Below, piece by piece: positions 24,339 through 32,707 of a stretch of DNA of 34,629 nucleotides (the first letter of the stretch is position 1; each line of letters opens with the position of its first letter). The stretch lies in assembly GCF_050753365.1 (NCBI RefSeq), contig NZ_JBLZFY010000042.1, forward strand, positions 1 to 34,629. Direction: 5' to 3'. Source of the stretch: Geminocystis sp050753365 (GTDB taxonomy: Bacteria; Cyanobacteriota; Cyanobacteriia; Cyanobacteriales; Cyanobacteriaceae). The notes beneath the pieces are model-generated. The model was not told the origin of the DNA. It saw nothing but the letters and a program-made list of their open reading frames with translations, and made no database searches. The position numbers were made by a program, and so were the translations under genes.

Positions 24339-24556
24339 GCTTATTAAAGTGACATGATGCAGATTAGGAAATTAGTTAGATTTCTCAACAGGGAAAATTG
24401 ATTTCTTTTTCTGATCACTGTCACTAATATTCAATCATTCATAGAGTTAAATAAACTTCTTAATCCGTTCGATCGAAATTCCAGATCAAAAGATTACGGA
24501 GTTTAATACGAATCATAATCTTAACAAAAATTTACCATTTCCTCTCAAAAATATTT

Positions 24557-24650
24557 TAGGACTTACACACCAATAACGATATTCTGTCATTCTCAGCGTA
24601 GCGAAAGAATCTCAATCCGTTGATTTTGGGACAAGTGTGTAACTTACATA
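24557..24650. repeat. Small inverted-repeat element in the gap after the linker gene
   Basis: ACTTACACAC (24561-24570) and GTGTGTAACTT (24635-24645) are near-perfect inverted arms. Between them lies a GTCATTCTCAGCGTAGCGAAAGAATCTC repeat unit. This may be a tiny MITE or a composite of two dispersed repeats. The other parts of 24339-24760 hold no gene or terminator that I can support. Confidence 0.45.
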
Positions 24651-24760
24651 TTTTATGTCAAGTTTGATTTTGGGTTGTCAAATTTCAGACTTTTTTGCTA
24701 GTTGCATTTATTTTTATCTATGCTTATTATTCAACTTTAATCATAAATCAGTAATTCGTA

Positions 24761-25108
24761 GTGAAAACTATCAATGTAAATAATCGCAGTTCGCAGAAAA
24801 GAATTACTCCTGTATGTGCGATTAAAAAATTGCAAATTTGGATTAAAAGTCACCATTTAATTTGTGATGGTAATTTTTTTGTATTGAAAACGGTAGAATA
24901 TTCTATGGTAGAGCGTTTCGAGCAATATATTACTATTTTGGGGGGCAGTTTAATTTCGGTGGAGTCTGCCAAAAAAATCCCTATGGGGAATCACCGTCAA
25001 GTTATTCTTTATCAGGCTAAAGCTAGTTTACATACTCCTAACCACGATTTAAAGGAGTATTGGGAAAAATATGGGGGAATCTATACTAAGTTCGATCGAG
25101 AAAAGTAG
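24761..25108 (+). CDS. Conserved-looking small protein, possibly CpcD-fold, next to a rod linker
   Basis: A 115-residue protein of unknown function, starting at GTG 24761 (MKTINVNNRSSQKRITPVCA); no better ATG exists before residue 49. The core FVLKTVEYSMVERFEQYITI leading to LGGSLISVES resembles by eye the CpcD capping-linker fold ('..VPy..m...l..I...GG.I.sI'). It can be aligned to the C-terminal domain of the linker gene just upstream (YMVPFNQLFELYVTLHKQGASVASVTP). The later NHRQVILYQAKASLHTPNHD and YWEKYGGIYTKFDREK are not part of CpcD. It could be a cap, an assembly factor, or unrelated with a chance ferredoxin-like pattern. The gap to the linker is 422 bases, so a shared transcript is uncertain. 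Confidence 0.7.
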   Translation: MKTINVNNRSSQKRITPVCAIKKLQIWIKSHHLICDGNFFVLKTVEYSMVERFEQYITILGGSLISVESAKKIPMGNHRQVILYQAKASLHTPNHDLKEYWEKYGGIYTKFDREK

Positions 25109-25229
25109 CACAGTTCGATCGAAAAAATTAACTCAAAAAACTTAAATAATCGACAAAATATGTTATTTGTGTTGGTTATTTATTTAATGGTATTTTATCG
25201 TGAACTACTAAAAGAGTGATTAAAGAATT

Positions 25230-25340
25230 ATGAGAACCAATAAATATTATCAAGGTTATTCTATTAATAAATTAGAGAAAATGAGTTCAGATTCAGAGTT
25301 TCAAGTTAGAATTAACCATATTAAAAATTATCACACTTAA
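25230..25340 (+). CDS. Possible 36-residue peptide
   Basis: ATG at 25230 with AAAGA just upstream opens a 36-codon frame (MRTNKYYQGYSINKLEKMSS onward) ending at TAA 25338. It is hydrophilic, with no recognisable domain, and lies 40 bases before the ABC transporter start. Codon use fits the neighbourhood but the length makes chance likely. The remaining gap 25109-25380 shows no other feature apart from two CGATCG sites. Confidence 0.22.
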   Translation: MRTNKYYQGYSINKLEKMSSDSEFQVRINHIKNYHT

Positions 25341-25380
25341 TTTTCTACTAACGGTTAAGAAATTTTCATAATTATAACTC

Positions 25381-28300
25381 ATGGTATATACAGCTAGTTC
25401 GATCGAAGAGTTTATCTCTACCGTTGAACCTTTTAACAATCTATCACCAAACGCTATTCACGAAATATCAACTCAGTTTCAGCCACTAAAATACGACATG
25501 GGGCAGATTATGTTGGTAAAAGAAAAAATCCCCCCTTATATTGCCATTATTTACGAAGGTCAAGCTCGTTGTATTGCTTATGACCTCAGAAATAGTACTC
25601 CTATCAGTGTGCAACTGGTGAGTAATGGTACAGTTATTGGTTGGGAGAGTTTAATTCGTGGTTTTCCCAGTGAAACAGCTATCGCATCTACTCCCGTGGT
25701 GGCGCTAACCTTAGAAAGAGACAAGTTTTTAGATTTATTAAAAAAACATCCTTCTCTCAACCAATATTATCAAAGTCAAGTCGGTTTAATCGAAGTCTTT
25801 GAATTATTAGGGCAACAACTGTTACAACGAGCCACAGGAGAAGGCAACCTCAAAGAGTTAGCAAAAAACACCCTAGATGATAGTCAAGTCTGTAATTTGT
25901 CCGCAGGAAAGGCTAGACAATTACTATCTCCTCCCGAAAACCATGTTTGGGTTTTAAGTAGTGGTTCGATCGAAGGTTATAATATCGGTTCAGTAATTCC
26001 TGTCAATACTAACTTAAATTTAACTACAGACTGTCGTTTTGTTTCCCTAGAAATTCCTACTCATCAAGAATCCTCTCAAAATTCAACTCTAGTAATTGAG
26101 AAACCCATAGAAGAAGTCGAAGACGTTTGGGCGGATGATTCTCCCAATGAGAATAATACTTCTTCAGTTACCGCTACGGTGTTAATGGACGATGATGAAA
26201 TACCCAAAGCCGATCCAAGTATTTTACAAATACAACCCGATACTCTTATTCCCAAAGGTAAAAAACCCCTTAAAAATTATCCTTTCTTCGGAGGTAAAAC
26301 CGAAGCAGAAATCGGCATCGCTTGTATGCGAATGTTGACTAAATTCTACAAAATGCCCTATCGAGGCGAAATTTTAGTTCGTATTATCAAAGAGCAAGTA
26401 CAGCGTAACGGGCGATTATCCCTTGATATTTGTGGTGCGGTAACGGAGTTAATTGGCTTAAATGCTCAGTTGATAGGAGTTCCAGCAGGAGCGTTTTCTC
26501 GTTTGGAAGGTCCTTTTTTAACCACTATATCTGATTCTTTGGTGTTAGTTTATGCTACCAATGATAAAACTGTTATTGTAGCAGACCCCACTCGATCGGG
26601 GGTAAAAGAATATAAAATTGACGATTTTCTCAAAAAATGGGGACAAGAAGGCAAGATTTTACTCCTCAAAAAAACGAAGGAAACCCCTGAAGAAAAGTTT
26701 GGTTTAAGTTGGTTTGTTCCTTCGGTAATTAAGTATAAATGGACATTGTTAGAAGTTTTTATCGCTTCTTTCTTTGTGCAACTGTTTGCCCTTGCTAACC
26801 CCTTGATGATTCAAATTATCATCGATAAAGTAATTGTACAGAATAGCCCCGATACTCTACAGGTTTTAGGTATCTTTTTGGTGGTTTTAGCGGTGTTTGA
26901 AGCGATTTTAAGTACTTTGCGGACTTATTCTTTTGTGGATACCACTAACCGCATTGACATGACATTGGGATCAGAAATTATTGATCACCTTTTACGATTA
27001 CCTCTGAGATACTTTGAAAAGCGTCCTGTGGGGGAAATTTCTACCCGTATTAATGAGTTAGAGAATATTCGATCGTTTTTGACGGGAACGGCTTTAACTG
27101 TGGTTTTAGACGCTATTTTCTCCGTCATTTACATTGCGGTAATGTTTGTTTATAGCCCCTTATTAAGTTTTGTGGCTTTAGGGATTATTCCTATTTTTGT
27201 GGCTTTAACCTTAATCTTTTCTCCCTTGATTCGTCGTCAATTACGAGCAAAAGCAGAGCGCAACGCCGAAACCCAATCCCACTTAGTGGAAATTATGTCA
27301 GGGATTCAAACAGTAAAAGCTCAAAACATTGAATTAAAATCCCGTTGGGAATGGCAGGAGCGTTATGCCAAGTATGTGGGTACTGGTTTTAGAACTGTTA
27401 TTACTCAAACTTTAGCAGGTTCTGCTAGTAATTTTCTCAATAAGTTATCACAACTTTTGGTGTTATGGGTAGGTGCTTATTTAGTTTTACAAGGAGATTT
27501 AACTTTAGGGCAATTAATCGCCTTCCGTATTATCTCAGGTTATGTAACTTCTCCCATTTTACGGTTAGCTCAACTATGGCAAAATTTCCAACAAACTGCA
27601 CTATCTTTGGAACGTTTAGCGGACATTGTTGATCATCCTCAAGAAGCACAAGAAGATCGAGATAATATTCCCATGCCCTTAATTAAGGGTAATCTTAAAT
27701 ATGATCAGGTTTGTTTTCGTTTTAAACCCCATGGTCCTTTACAATTAAATAATGTTAGTATTGAGTTTGCCCCGGGTACTTTTGTGGGTATTGTGGGAGA
27801 AAGTGGAGCAGGTAAAAGTACCTTAACCAAATTGGTTTCTCGTCTTTATGAGCCTGAATCGGGACGTATTTTGATTGATGGCTATGACGTTAACCGTGTG
27901 GAGTTATATTCTTTACGCCGTCAAATTGGGGTTGTACCTCAAGAGAGTTTATTGTTTGATGGTACGATTTTAGAAAATATTGCCTTAACTAACCCTTCTG
28001 CAACTACCGAAGAAATTATCAATGCGGCAAAAGTAGCTGTTGCCCATGAATTTATCATGAATTTAGCCAATGGTTACAATACCAGAGTTGGAGAAAGAGG
28101 CGCTTCTTTATCGGGGGGGCAAAGACAACGTATTGCCATCGCTCGTTCTGTATTACAAAATCCTCGAATGTTAATTTTAGATGAGGCTACCAGTGCTTTA
28201 GACTACAATACCGAAGCTCAAGTCTGTCAAAATCTAATTCAGGCTTTCCACGATCGAACTGTATTATTCATTACTCACCGTCTCGGTACAATTCAAAATT

Positions 28301-28425
28301 CAGATATTATTGTAGTTATGGATAGTGGCTCGATCTCTGAAAAAGGCACTCACGAGGAATTAATGACGATGAAAGGGCGTTATTATTATCTCTATCAGCA
28401 ACAACAAAAAGCTCATAATGAGTAG
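25381..28425 (+). CDS. Peptidase-domain ABC exporter with N-terminal cNMP-like domain and inactive C39 domain
   Basis: A 1014-residue HlyB/type-I-secretion-like exporter. Residues about 1-145 form a cyclic-nucleotide-binding-like jelly roll (VIGWESLIRGFPSETAIAS), but the phosphate-binding Arg of real cNMP sites is not seen. A variable acidic linker follows (about 225-295). Residues about 297-430 are C39-peptidase-like, yet the catalytic Cys position of 'DCGxAC' is Ile311 in EIGIAC, so it should not cleave. The six-helix membrane domain (about 441-740) leads to the ATPase domain with Walker A GESGAGKST (about 806-814), LSGGQ (910-914) and Walker B ILDEATS. Probably exports a protein or peptide with HlyD and TolC partners encoded elsewhere. 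No HlyD gene is adjacent. Confidence 0.9.
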   Translation: MVYTASSIEEFISTVEPFNNLSPNAIHEISTQFQPLKYDMGQIMLVKEKIPPYIAIIYEGQARCIAYDLRNSTPISVQLVSNGTVIGWESLIRGFPSETAIASTPVVALTLERDKFLDLLKKHPSLNQYYQSQVGLIEVFELLGQQLLQRATGEGNLKELAKNTLDDSQVCNLSAGKARQLLSPPENHVWVLSSGSIEGYNIGSVIPVNTNLNLTTDCRFVSLEIPTHQESSQNSTLVIEKPIEEVEDVWADDSPNENNTSSVTATVLMDDDEIPKADPSILQIQPDTLIPKGKKPLKNYPFFGGKTEAEIGIACMRMLTKFYKMPYRGEILVRIIKEQVQRNGRLSLDICGAVTELIGLNAQLIGVPAGAFSRLEGPFLTTISDSLVLVYATNDKTVIVADPTRSGVKEYKIDDFLKKWGQEGKILLLKKTKETPEEKFGLSWFVPSVIKYKWTLLEVFIASFFVQLFALANPLMIQIIIDKVIVQNSPDTLQVLGIFLVVLAVFEAILSTLRTYSFVDTTNRIDMTLGSEIIDHLLRLPLRYFEKRPVGEISTRINELENIRSFLTGTALTVVLDAIFSVIYIAVMFVYSPLLSFVALGIIPIFVALTLIFSPLIRRQLRAKAERNAETQSHLVEIMSGIQTVKAQNIELKSRWEWQERYAKYVGTGFRTVITQTLAGSASNFLNKLSQLLVLWVGAYLVLQGDLTLGQLIAFRIISGYVTSPILRLAQLWQNFQQTALSLERLADIVDHPQEAQEDRDNIPMPLIKGNLKYDQVCFRFKPHGPLQLNNVSIEFAPGTFVGIVGESGAGKSTLTKLVSRLYEPESGRILIDGYDVNRVELYSLRRQIGVVPQESLLFDGTILENIALTNPSATTEEIINAAKVAVAHEFIMNLANGYNTRVGERGASLSGGQRQRIAIARSVLQNPRMLILDEATSALDYNTEAQVCQNLIQAFHDRTVLFITHRLGTIQNSDIIVVMDSGSISEKGTHEELMTMKGRYYYLYQQQQKAHNE

Positions 28426-28582
28426 TGTTTCATAGTATCTTGATGCGGATAGGTGTTAGGTATCGCAATCCTATCTTATTTGTAAGAATTTTATCCCCTT
28501 TCGAGAATGAAAACGCCCTGCTTCCGTATTCCTTTTTCCCTACCTTAGCCAATAATTTACATATTCAAAAGAGCCAATGTTT

Positions 28583-29113
28583 TTATATATCAATAACGAT
28601 CGAACTACTATCAACATTTTCGCCAGTTTCAATACTAATAATCGGGGATAACAAGCTATAAGAGACTCTCCATTTCATATTTCCCACTAATATCCCTGCT
28701 GTTTGCGAATTAAGTTTAGTAACGATTCCAAACATTTCATTTCCTTGTTTATCTTTGAAACAAACGTGATCACCAACTTTAACATGATTTTTATTTGTTT
28801 GATGCTTTGCTTGAAGATTGATGTCCGTATCTGAATTATCTATATTGATAAGACAATAAGGAATATTCCATTGACAACCATCATGTTCATTTTCAATCAA
28901 AACTTTCTTAGTTTTTAGTTCAATAATAGTGGCTTTGATTAAACGATTTTCTGTCCTATCAAAATAGCTAATTAATTGTCCTACTGTGAGATGATTTTTA
29001 ATTAATCTTAACCTACTGGGATCATTTAACTGTTGATCGATCGCTACACTTAATCTATATAGGTCAAATAATGACGCTTTTCCTAACTCTGTTATTATTG
29101 CTGTATAATCCAT
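28583..29113 (-). CDS. Protein of unknown function with duplicated SH3-like unit
   Basis: A 176-residue protein I do not recognise. An N-terminal helical part (MDYTAIITELGKASLFDLYR and following) precedes two copies of one beta-rich unit. Unit 1 is VGQLISYFDRTENRLIKATI, then ELKTKKVLIE...WNIPYCLI (about 44-88). Unit 2 is VGDHVCFKDKQGNEMFGIVT, then KLNSQTAGILV...WRVSYSLL (about 111-157). The 'VG..V.F.D..........v.......a.i......W.vpY.ll' pattern suggests a KOW- or SH3-like nucleic-acid or protein binding fold; that is inference. No signal peptide or membrane segment. It is flanked by a 157-base gap (28426-28582) in which I see nothing. Confidence 0.7.
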   Translation of the reverse strand: MDYTAIITELGKASLFDLYRLSVAIDQQLNDPSRLRLIKNHLTVGQLISYFDRTENRLIKATIIELKTKKVLIENEHDGCQWNIPYCLINIDNSDTDINLQAKHQTNKNHVKVGDHVCFKDKQGNEMFGIVTKLNSQTAGILVGNMKWRVSYSLLSPIISIETGENVDSSSIVIDI

Positions 29114-29229
29114 GTTGTTGCATTGAGAGATAATCGATCGAACACCTAATCTAAAATGTTTTAATTTAACCTAACATCTTTTTCCAGAAATAATTTATTT
29201 TTAAAAAAACTATAATAGTATTTTATCCA

Positions 29230-30321
29230 ATGACTTTAAATATTTTCAAACATCTTGCCTTGGCGATACCAACAATTTTAACCTTCTCTGGACTTTTTAG
29301 TCTCAGTGTTTTAGCTTGTACCCGTGTTTTATACTCAGGTAGTGACAATACAGTTATAACCGGTCGATCGATGGATTGGAAAGAGGACATTCGTTCTAAT
29401 TTGTGGGTTTTGCCGAGGGGAATCGATCAAAATGGACTGGCAGGAAAAAACTCGATCGAATGGAAATCTAAATACGGTAGTGTGGTAATAACAGCTTATG
29501 ACATTGGTACTGCCGATGGGATGAATGAAAAAGGTTTAGTTGCCAATCTTCTTTATTTAGCAGAATCCGACTACGGTACAACAGAAGGAAAAGCCACTCT
29601 TTCCATGAGTCTTTGGGCTCAATATTTTTTAGATAACTATGCCACCGTTGCCGAAGCAGTGGAAGAGATGAAAAAAGAGCCTTTTCGAGTAATTACATCA
29701 ACTTTGCCCAATGGCGCACCAGCTCAATTACACCTTGTTATTTCTGATATTAACGGTGACTCAGCTATTTTTGAATATATTGACGGCAAGTTAGTCATTC
29801 ATCACAGCAAAGATTATAAAGTCGTCACTAATTCCCCCACTTTTGACAAACAACTTGCTTTAAATGAATATTGGCAAAGCATAGGCGGTTTAAACTTTCT
29901 ACCCGGTACAAATCGAGCAGCCGATCGATTCGCCCGTGCCTATTTTCTGCTCAATTCTATACCTACAAAAACAGTTCCTAACTATATTAGCGCTGTTCCT
30001 GAACAAAAGTACGAAAATCAAGCCCTTGCTAGTGTTTTAAGCGTGGTTCGTAGTGTCTCTGTTCCTTTAGGTATAACTACTCCAGATCAACCGAATATCG
30101 CTTCTACGGTATGGCGAGTGGTAGCGGATCAGAAAAACAAGATATACTATTTTGATTCTGCAACTAGCCCGAATGTTTTTTGGATTGACATGAAAGAGCT
30201 AGATTTTAACCCCACTGCTTCTGTGAAAAAATTGTCTTTAACAGACGGTACTTTTTATGCAGGGGATGCCACTAAAAATCTTGTTTCCGCACCACCCTTC
30301 CAATTTTTACCTGTCGATTAA
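29230..30321 (+). CDS. Secreted choloylglycine hydrolase / penicillin V acylase family amidase
   Basis: A 363-residue linear-amide C-N hydrolase of the Ntn superfamily. Residues 1-29 are a classic signal peptide ending LSVLA. Cys30 follows immediately (LACTRVLYSG), so signal cleavage would expose the catalytic N-terminal cysteine nucleophile. GRSMDWKED supplies the conserved Asp, and TNSPTFDKQLALNEYW the expected Asn region. Family members cleave bile-salt conjugates, penicillin V or N-acyl homoserine lactones; in a cyanobacterium acyl-amide turnover or quorum quenching in the periplasm is plausible but unproven. Its stop codon overlaps that of the convergent Rpn-family gene by the shared TTAA. 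Confidence 0.88.
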   Translation: MTLNIFKHLALAIPTILTFSGLFSLSVLACTRVLYSGSDNTVITGRSMDWKEDIRSNLWVLPRGIDQNGLAGKNSIEWKSKYGSVVITAYDIGTADGMNEKGLVANLLYLAESDYGTTEGKATLSMSLWAQYFLDNYATVAEAVEEMKKEPFRVITSTLPNGAPAQLHLVISDINGDSAIFEYIDGKLVIHHSKDYKVVTNSPTFDKQLALNEYWQSIGGLNFLPGTNRAADRFARAYFLLNSIPTKTVPNYISAVPEQKYENQALASVLSVVRSVSVPLGITTPDQPNIASTVWRVVADQKNKIYYFDSATSPNVFWIDMKELDFNPTASVKKLSLTDGTFYAGDATKNLVSAPPFQFLPVD

Positions 30322-31247
30322 TCATTTAGAGCGACTTTTCTCACTAATTCTAAATCTAATTCTAAGGCTTCTGCGATTTGTTCGATCGATAACCCCAACT
30401 TCATTAAGTTAGGTATAGATTTAATTTTACCTTGATTTTCTCCTTGAGTATAGCTATCATCATAAAATTTAGCTACCTTTTTCAGCAATTCTAAGTCTAA
30501 TTCTAAGGCTTCTGCGATTTGTTCGATCGATAATCCCAACTTCATTAAATTAAAGATTGATTCCAGTTTGCCTTCAATTTTACCCTCAATTTTACCCTCT
30601 TTATAAGTATCTTGATAAAAACGGGTTTTTTTGAAATCAGTTAAAGTAAACATTTTGTCTAATTCCTCCCTTGTATAGTTGGTAAATTTATAAATTAATA
30701 TCTTTTCTAATAATTCTATAATATCTTTTTTCTTGGTAGATGATTCTTGACTATTTTCGATCGAATTAAACAGGGTATTAACTTGATTTTTAGCATTTTC
30801 TTCATTAGCAACAATTAGCTGGAGAATTTCTATGCCTAAACCTTCGTATTCTTCAAAACTCAATTCATCTAAGTAAATTACCGTCAATTTTCCTGTGTCT
30901 TGAAAAACTTGATAATAACTTGGTAAGGGAGTTTCATAATTTCTTTTTTCCCATAATACCACTGCATAAAAGTCTTGACAGGGTTTATACTGTCCTAAAT
31001 AGGTGAATATTTCTGTGAATAAACGATAATATAAATTCTCGTCTGATTGAAATTGTACCTCCACAAAATAAATAGGTTTATCTTCATTATTAGGTAAAAA
31101 TACCCCGTCTATTCTTTTAGCTAATTGTTTCAATTCTTGAGATATAAATTGATATTCTTTTGCTAATTCTGGGGGTAATTTTAATAAGTTAAATAAACTT
31201 TCTGGGATGTTTAAAAATAACTCATAAAAAATAGAATCTGTTTTCAT
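30318..31247 (-). CDS. Rpn/PD-(D/E)XK family nuclease-like protein with duplicated C-terminal unit
   Basis: A 309-residue protein of the Rpn/DUF2887-type group related to recombination-promoting nucleases and often called 'putative transposase'. The nuclease core is near the N-terminus: KRIDGVFLPNNEDKPIYFVEVQFQSDENLYYRLF gives the D...E-x-Q motif, abbreviated here to RIDGVFLP and YFVEVQF. The C-terminal part carries two nearly identical units, SIFNLMKLGLSIEQIAEALE and SIPNLMKLGLSIEQIAEALE, spaced exactly 47 residues (141 bases) apart, each preceded by FY.D.Y..G and a G-K-I segment. The DNA copies near 30361 and 30502 are almost identical, so the duplication is recent. Stop overlaps the convergent amidase gene by four bases. 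Confidence 0.82.
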   Translation of the reverse strand: MKTDSIFYELFLNIPESLFNLLKLPPELAKEYQFISQELKQLAKRIDGVFLPNNEDKPIYFVEVQFQSDENLYYRLFTEIFTYLGQYKPCQDFYAVVLWEKRNYETPLPSYYQVFQDTGKLTVIYLDELSFEEYEGLGIEILQLIVANEENAKNQVNTLFNSIENSQESSTKKKDIIELLEKILIYKFTNYTREELDKMFTLTDFKKTRFYQDTYKEGKIEGKIEGKLESIFNLMKLGLSIEQIAEALELDLELLKKVAKFYDDSYTQGENQGKIKSIPNLMKLGLSIEQIAEALELDLELVRKVALND

Positions 31248-31267
31248 TATTCAAAAAGAATATAGGC

Positions 31268-31297
31268 TTTGAGATTGCTTCGTTACCTCGCAATGAC
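31268..31297. repeat. Inverted copy of the GTCATTGCGAGG repeat
   Basis: TTTGAGATTGCTTCGTTACC TCGCAATGAC is the reverse complement of the two units at 17288-17357. It lies in the 72-base gap between the Rpn-family gene and the pilin pair. Confidence 0.75.
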
Positions 31298-31319
31298 TTA
31301 GATTTTACTGAGAAGATTA

Positions 31320-31892
31320 TTAACCACCAGTATCGTAACGTCTATTTTCTACATTATTACAATTAGTGCCTGAAACTGTAGAATCATAAATGCCAGTTCT
31401 AATCATACCGATAGTGTTAGCTAAAACTATACATTTTCCCGTTTCATTTATAGCAGTATTTGAAAAATTTTTTCGGGCAATATGAATAGTTTGAATATCC
31501 GTTACTGGTATCCCTCCTTTATAATCAAAAGTAACTGTTTGAGGTAAACCTCCAGTTTTAGAAGTTCTTACATCAACAATGCTAGAATCAATTACTATAT
31601 TTTCTAAAAGACAACCAGATACAGCGCTGGTCACACTTGTTGTAGTAATAGTAATCGGACAATTTCTACTCATACGGTTAGCGTTAACTTGAGCTTCCAC
31701 TAAAGCCGATCGAACCTGAGAAAAAGTACGGTTGACTCTTTCTTGTCTTTGAGACTCGATTAAATTAGGGGCGGCAACGGCGCTAACAATCCCAATAATA
31801 ATAGATACTACTACTACTTCAAATAAAGTAAATCCTTTCTGTTTACTTCTTTCATTGAACAAATTGAGTAAATTAACAACTAAGAGCTGCAT
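31320..31892 (-). CDS. Type IV pilin-like minor (pseudo)pilin, GspH/FimT type
   Basis: A 190-residue prepilin. The leader MQLLVVNLLNLFNERSKQKG is processed after the Gly, giving FTLFEVVVVSIIIG with the conserved Glu at mature position 5, then a hydrophobic helix. A GspH/FimT-like globular domain follows (ESQRQERVNRTFSQVRSALV, then Cys-containing beta-rich sequence). Minor pilins of this kind prime assembly of type IV pili, used for motility and DNA uptake. The gene overlaps the preceding pilin gene by 20 bases and is the second of the pair. The PilD peptidase and the pilus motor are not in the window. Confidence 0.87.
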   Translation of the reverse strand: MQLLVVNLLNLFNERSKQKGFTLFEVVVVSIIIGIVSAVAAPNLIESQRQERVNRTFSQVRSALVEAQVNANRMSRNCPITITTTSVTSAVSGCLLENIVIDSSIVDVRTSKTGGLPQTVTFDYKGGIPVTDIQTIHIARKNFSNTAINETGKCIVLANTIGMIRTGIYDSTVSGTNCNNVENRRYDTGG

Positions 31893-32496
31893 TAGGTATC
31901 ACCTCCGTTGATAATGTTGTTACTACATTTGGATTAGTTGAATCTGGAGGTGTTGTGCCTGTTGGTGTATAAGACGCATTTGCTCTATAACGAGGATGTG
32001 CAGGATTGGGATTGACAGCAGGAGCATAAGCTAATGTATAATTAATTGTTAAAATATTACTGTTATTGTGGGTATAAACTCTAAAAACTCTATACCATTT
32101 ACCATTAATTTGTACTCCTGAACCCTGATTTGTTTGTCCGCCAGTTGTTAGAGTAGTTTGTAAATTAGCTCCATAAGTACCACAGTTAGTAGGAACAGTT
32201 GGTAAAATAAAAGCCTGATAGCGAATTAACTCTAAATCTTGTTGAATCCAGTTGGCGGCTTCCTGTTTATCTTGGGCTTGAACTCTTAATAATACCGATA
32301 AAACGGTGGCTTGTAACGAGCCTAGTAAAAAACCACTGATGACTAAAATAGTTACTAACACCTCTAGGATAGAGAAACCTTCTTCTTTTGTGTCTTTTAA
32401 GGTTAAACTCTGTTGATGAAGGGATTTGCCTCGATCGATCGGGGGGGGTGATATATTTATCAATGGGGAAACCTTGTTGATGAACTTAAATAACAT
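31873..32496 (-). CDS. Type IV pilin-like protein, PilV type, with unusually long leader
   Basis: A 207-residue prepilin. The cleavage site is EEG|FSILEVLVTILVISG (Gly40, mature Phe1 and Glu5), followed by the hydrophobic N-terminal helix with GSLQATVLSVLLRVQAQ, like PilV/PilX minor pilins. The predicted leader is 40 residues, far longer than usual. Its middle (ISPPPIDRGKSLHQQ) is encoded by a palindrome- and G-rich stretch with a run of eight G (32441-32448), so it may be a repeat insertion. No later in-frame ATG exists before the cleavage site. First gene of the overlapping pilin pair. Cysteines near 106 and at the C-terminus may form a disulfide. Confidence 0.82.
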   Translation of the reverse strand: MLFKFINKVSPLINISPPPIDRGKSLHQQSLTLKDTKEEGFSILEVLVTILVISGFLLGSLQATVLSVLLRVQAQDKQEAANWIQQDLELIRYQAFILPTVPTNCGTYGANLQTTLTTGGQTNQGSGVQINGKWYRVFRVYTHNNSNILTINYTLAYAPAVNPNPAHPRYRANASYTPTGTTPPDSTNPNVVTTLSTEVIPNAALSC

Positions 32497-32707
32497 TTTA
32501 TGTCATAACCTCCAACCAAAATTCAATAGACTCTATTATTTATTATAGACTTTTACTATATGATTAAATCATCAAATTTTGAAATACTCAAGAATTACCC
32601 ATTCGTGAAAAATGTAAAATAAGTTCCCCCCTTTGTTTAACAGGGTTTTTTCAAAGTCGGGGCAAAATTGCATTTTGTTAGTTAAATTGATTGATAGTAA
32701 GAAATCC

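Noticed and set aside
28425..28661. A 78-codon frame after the ABC exporter
   Set aside because: It overlaps the minus-strand SH3-like gene and shows no recognisable protein features or ribosome binding site.
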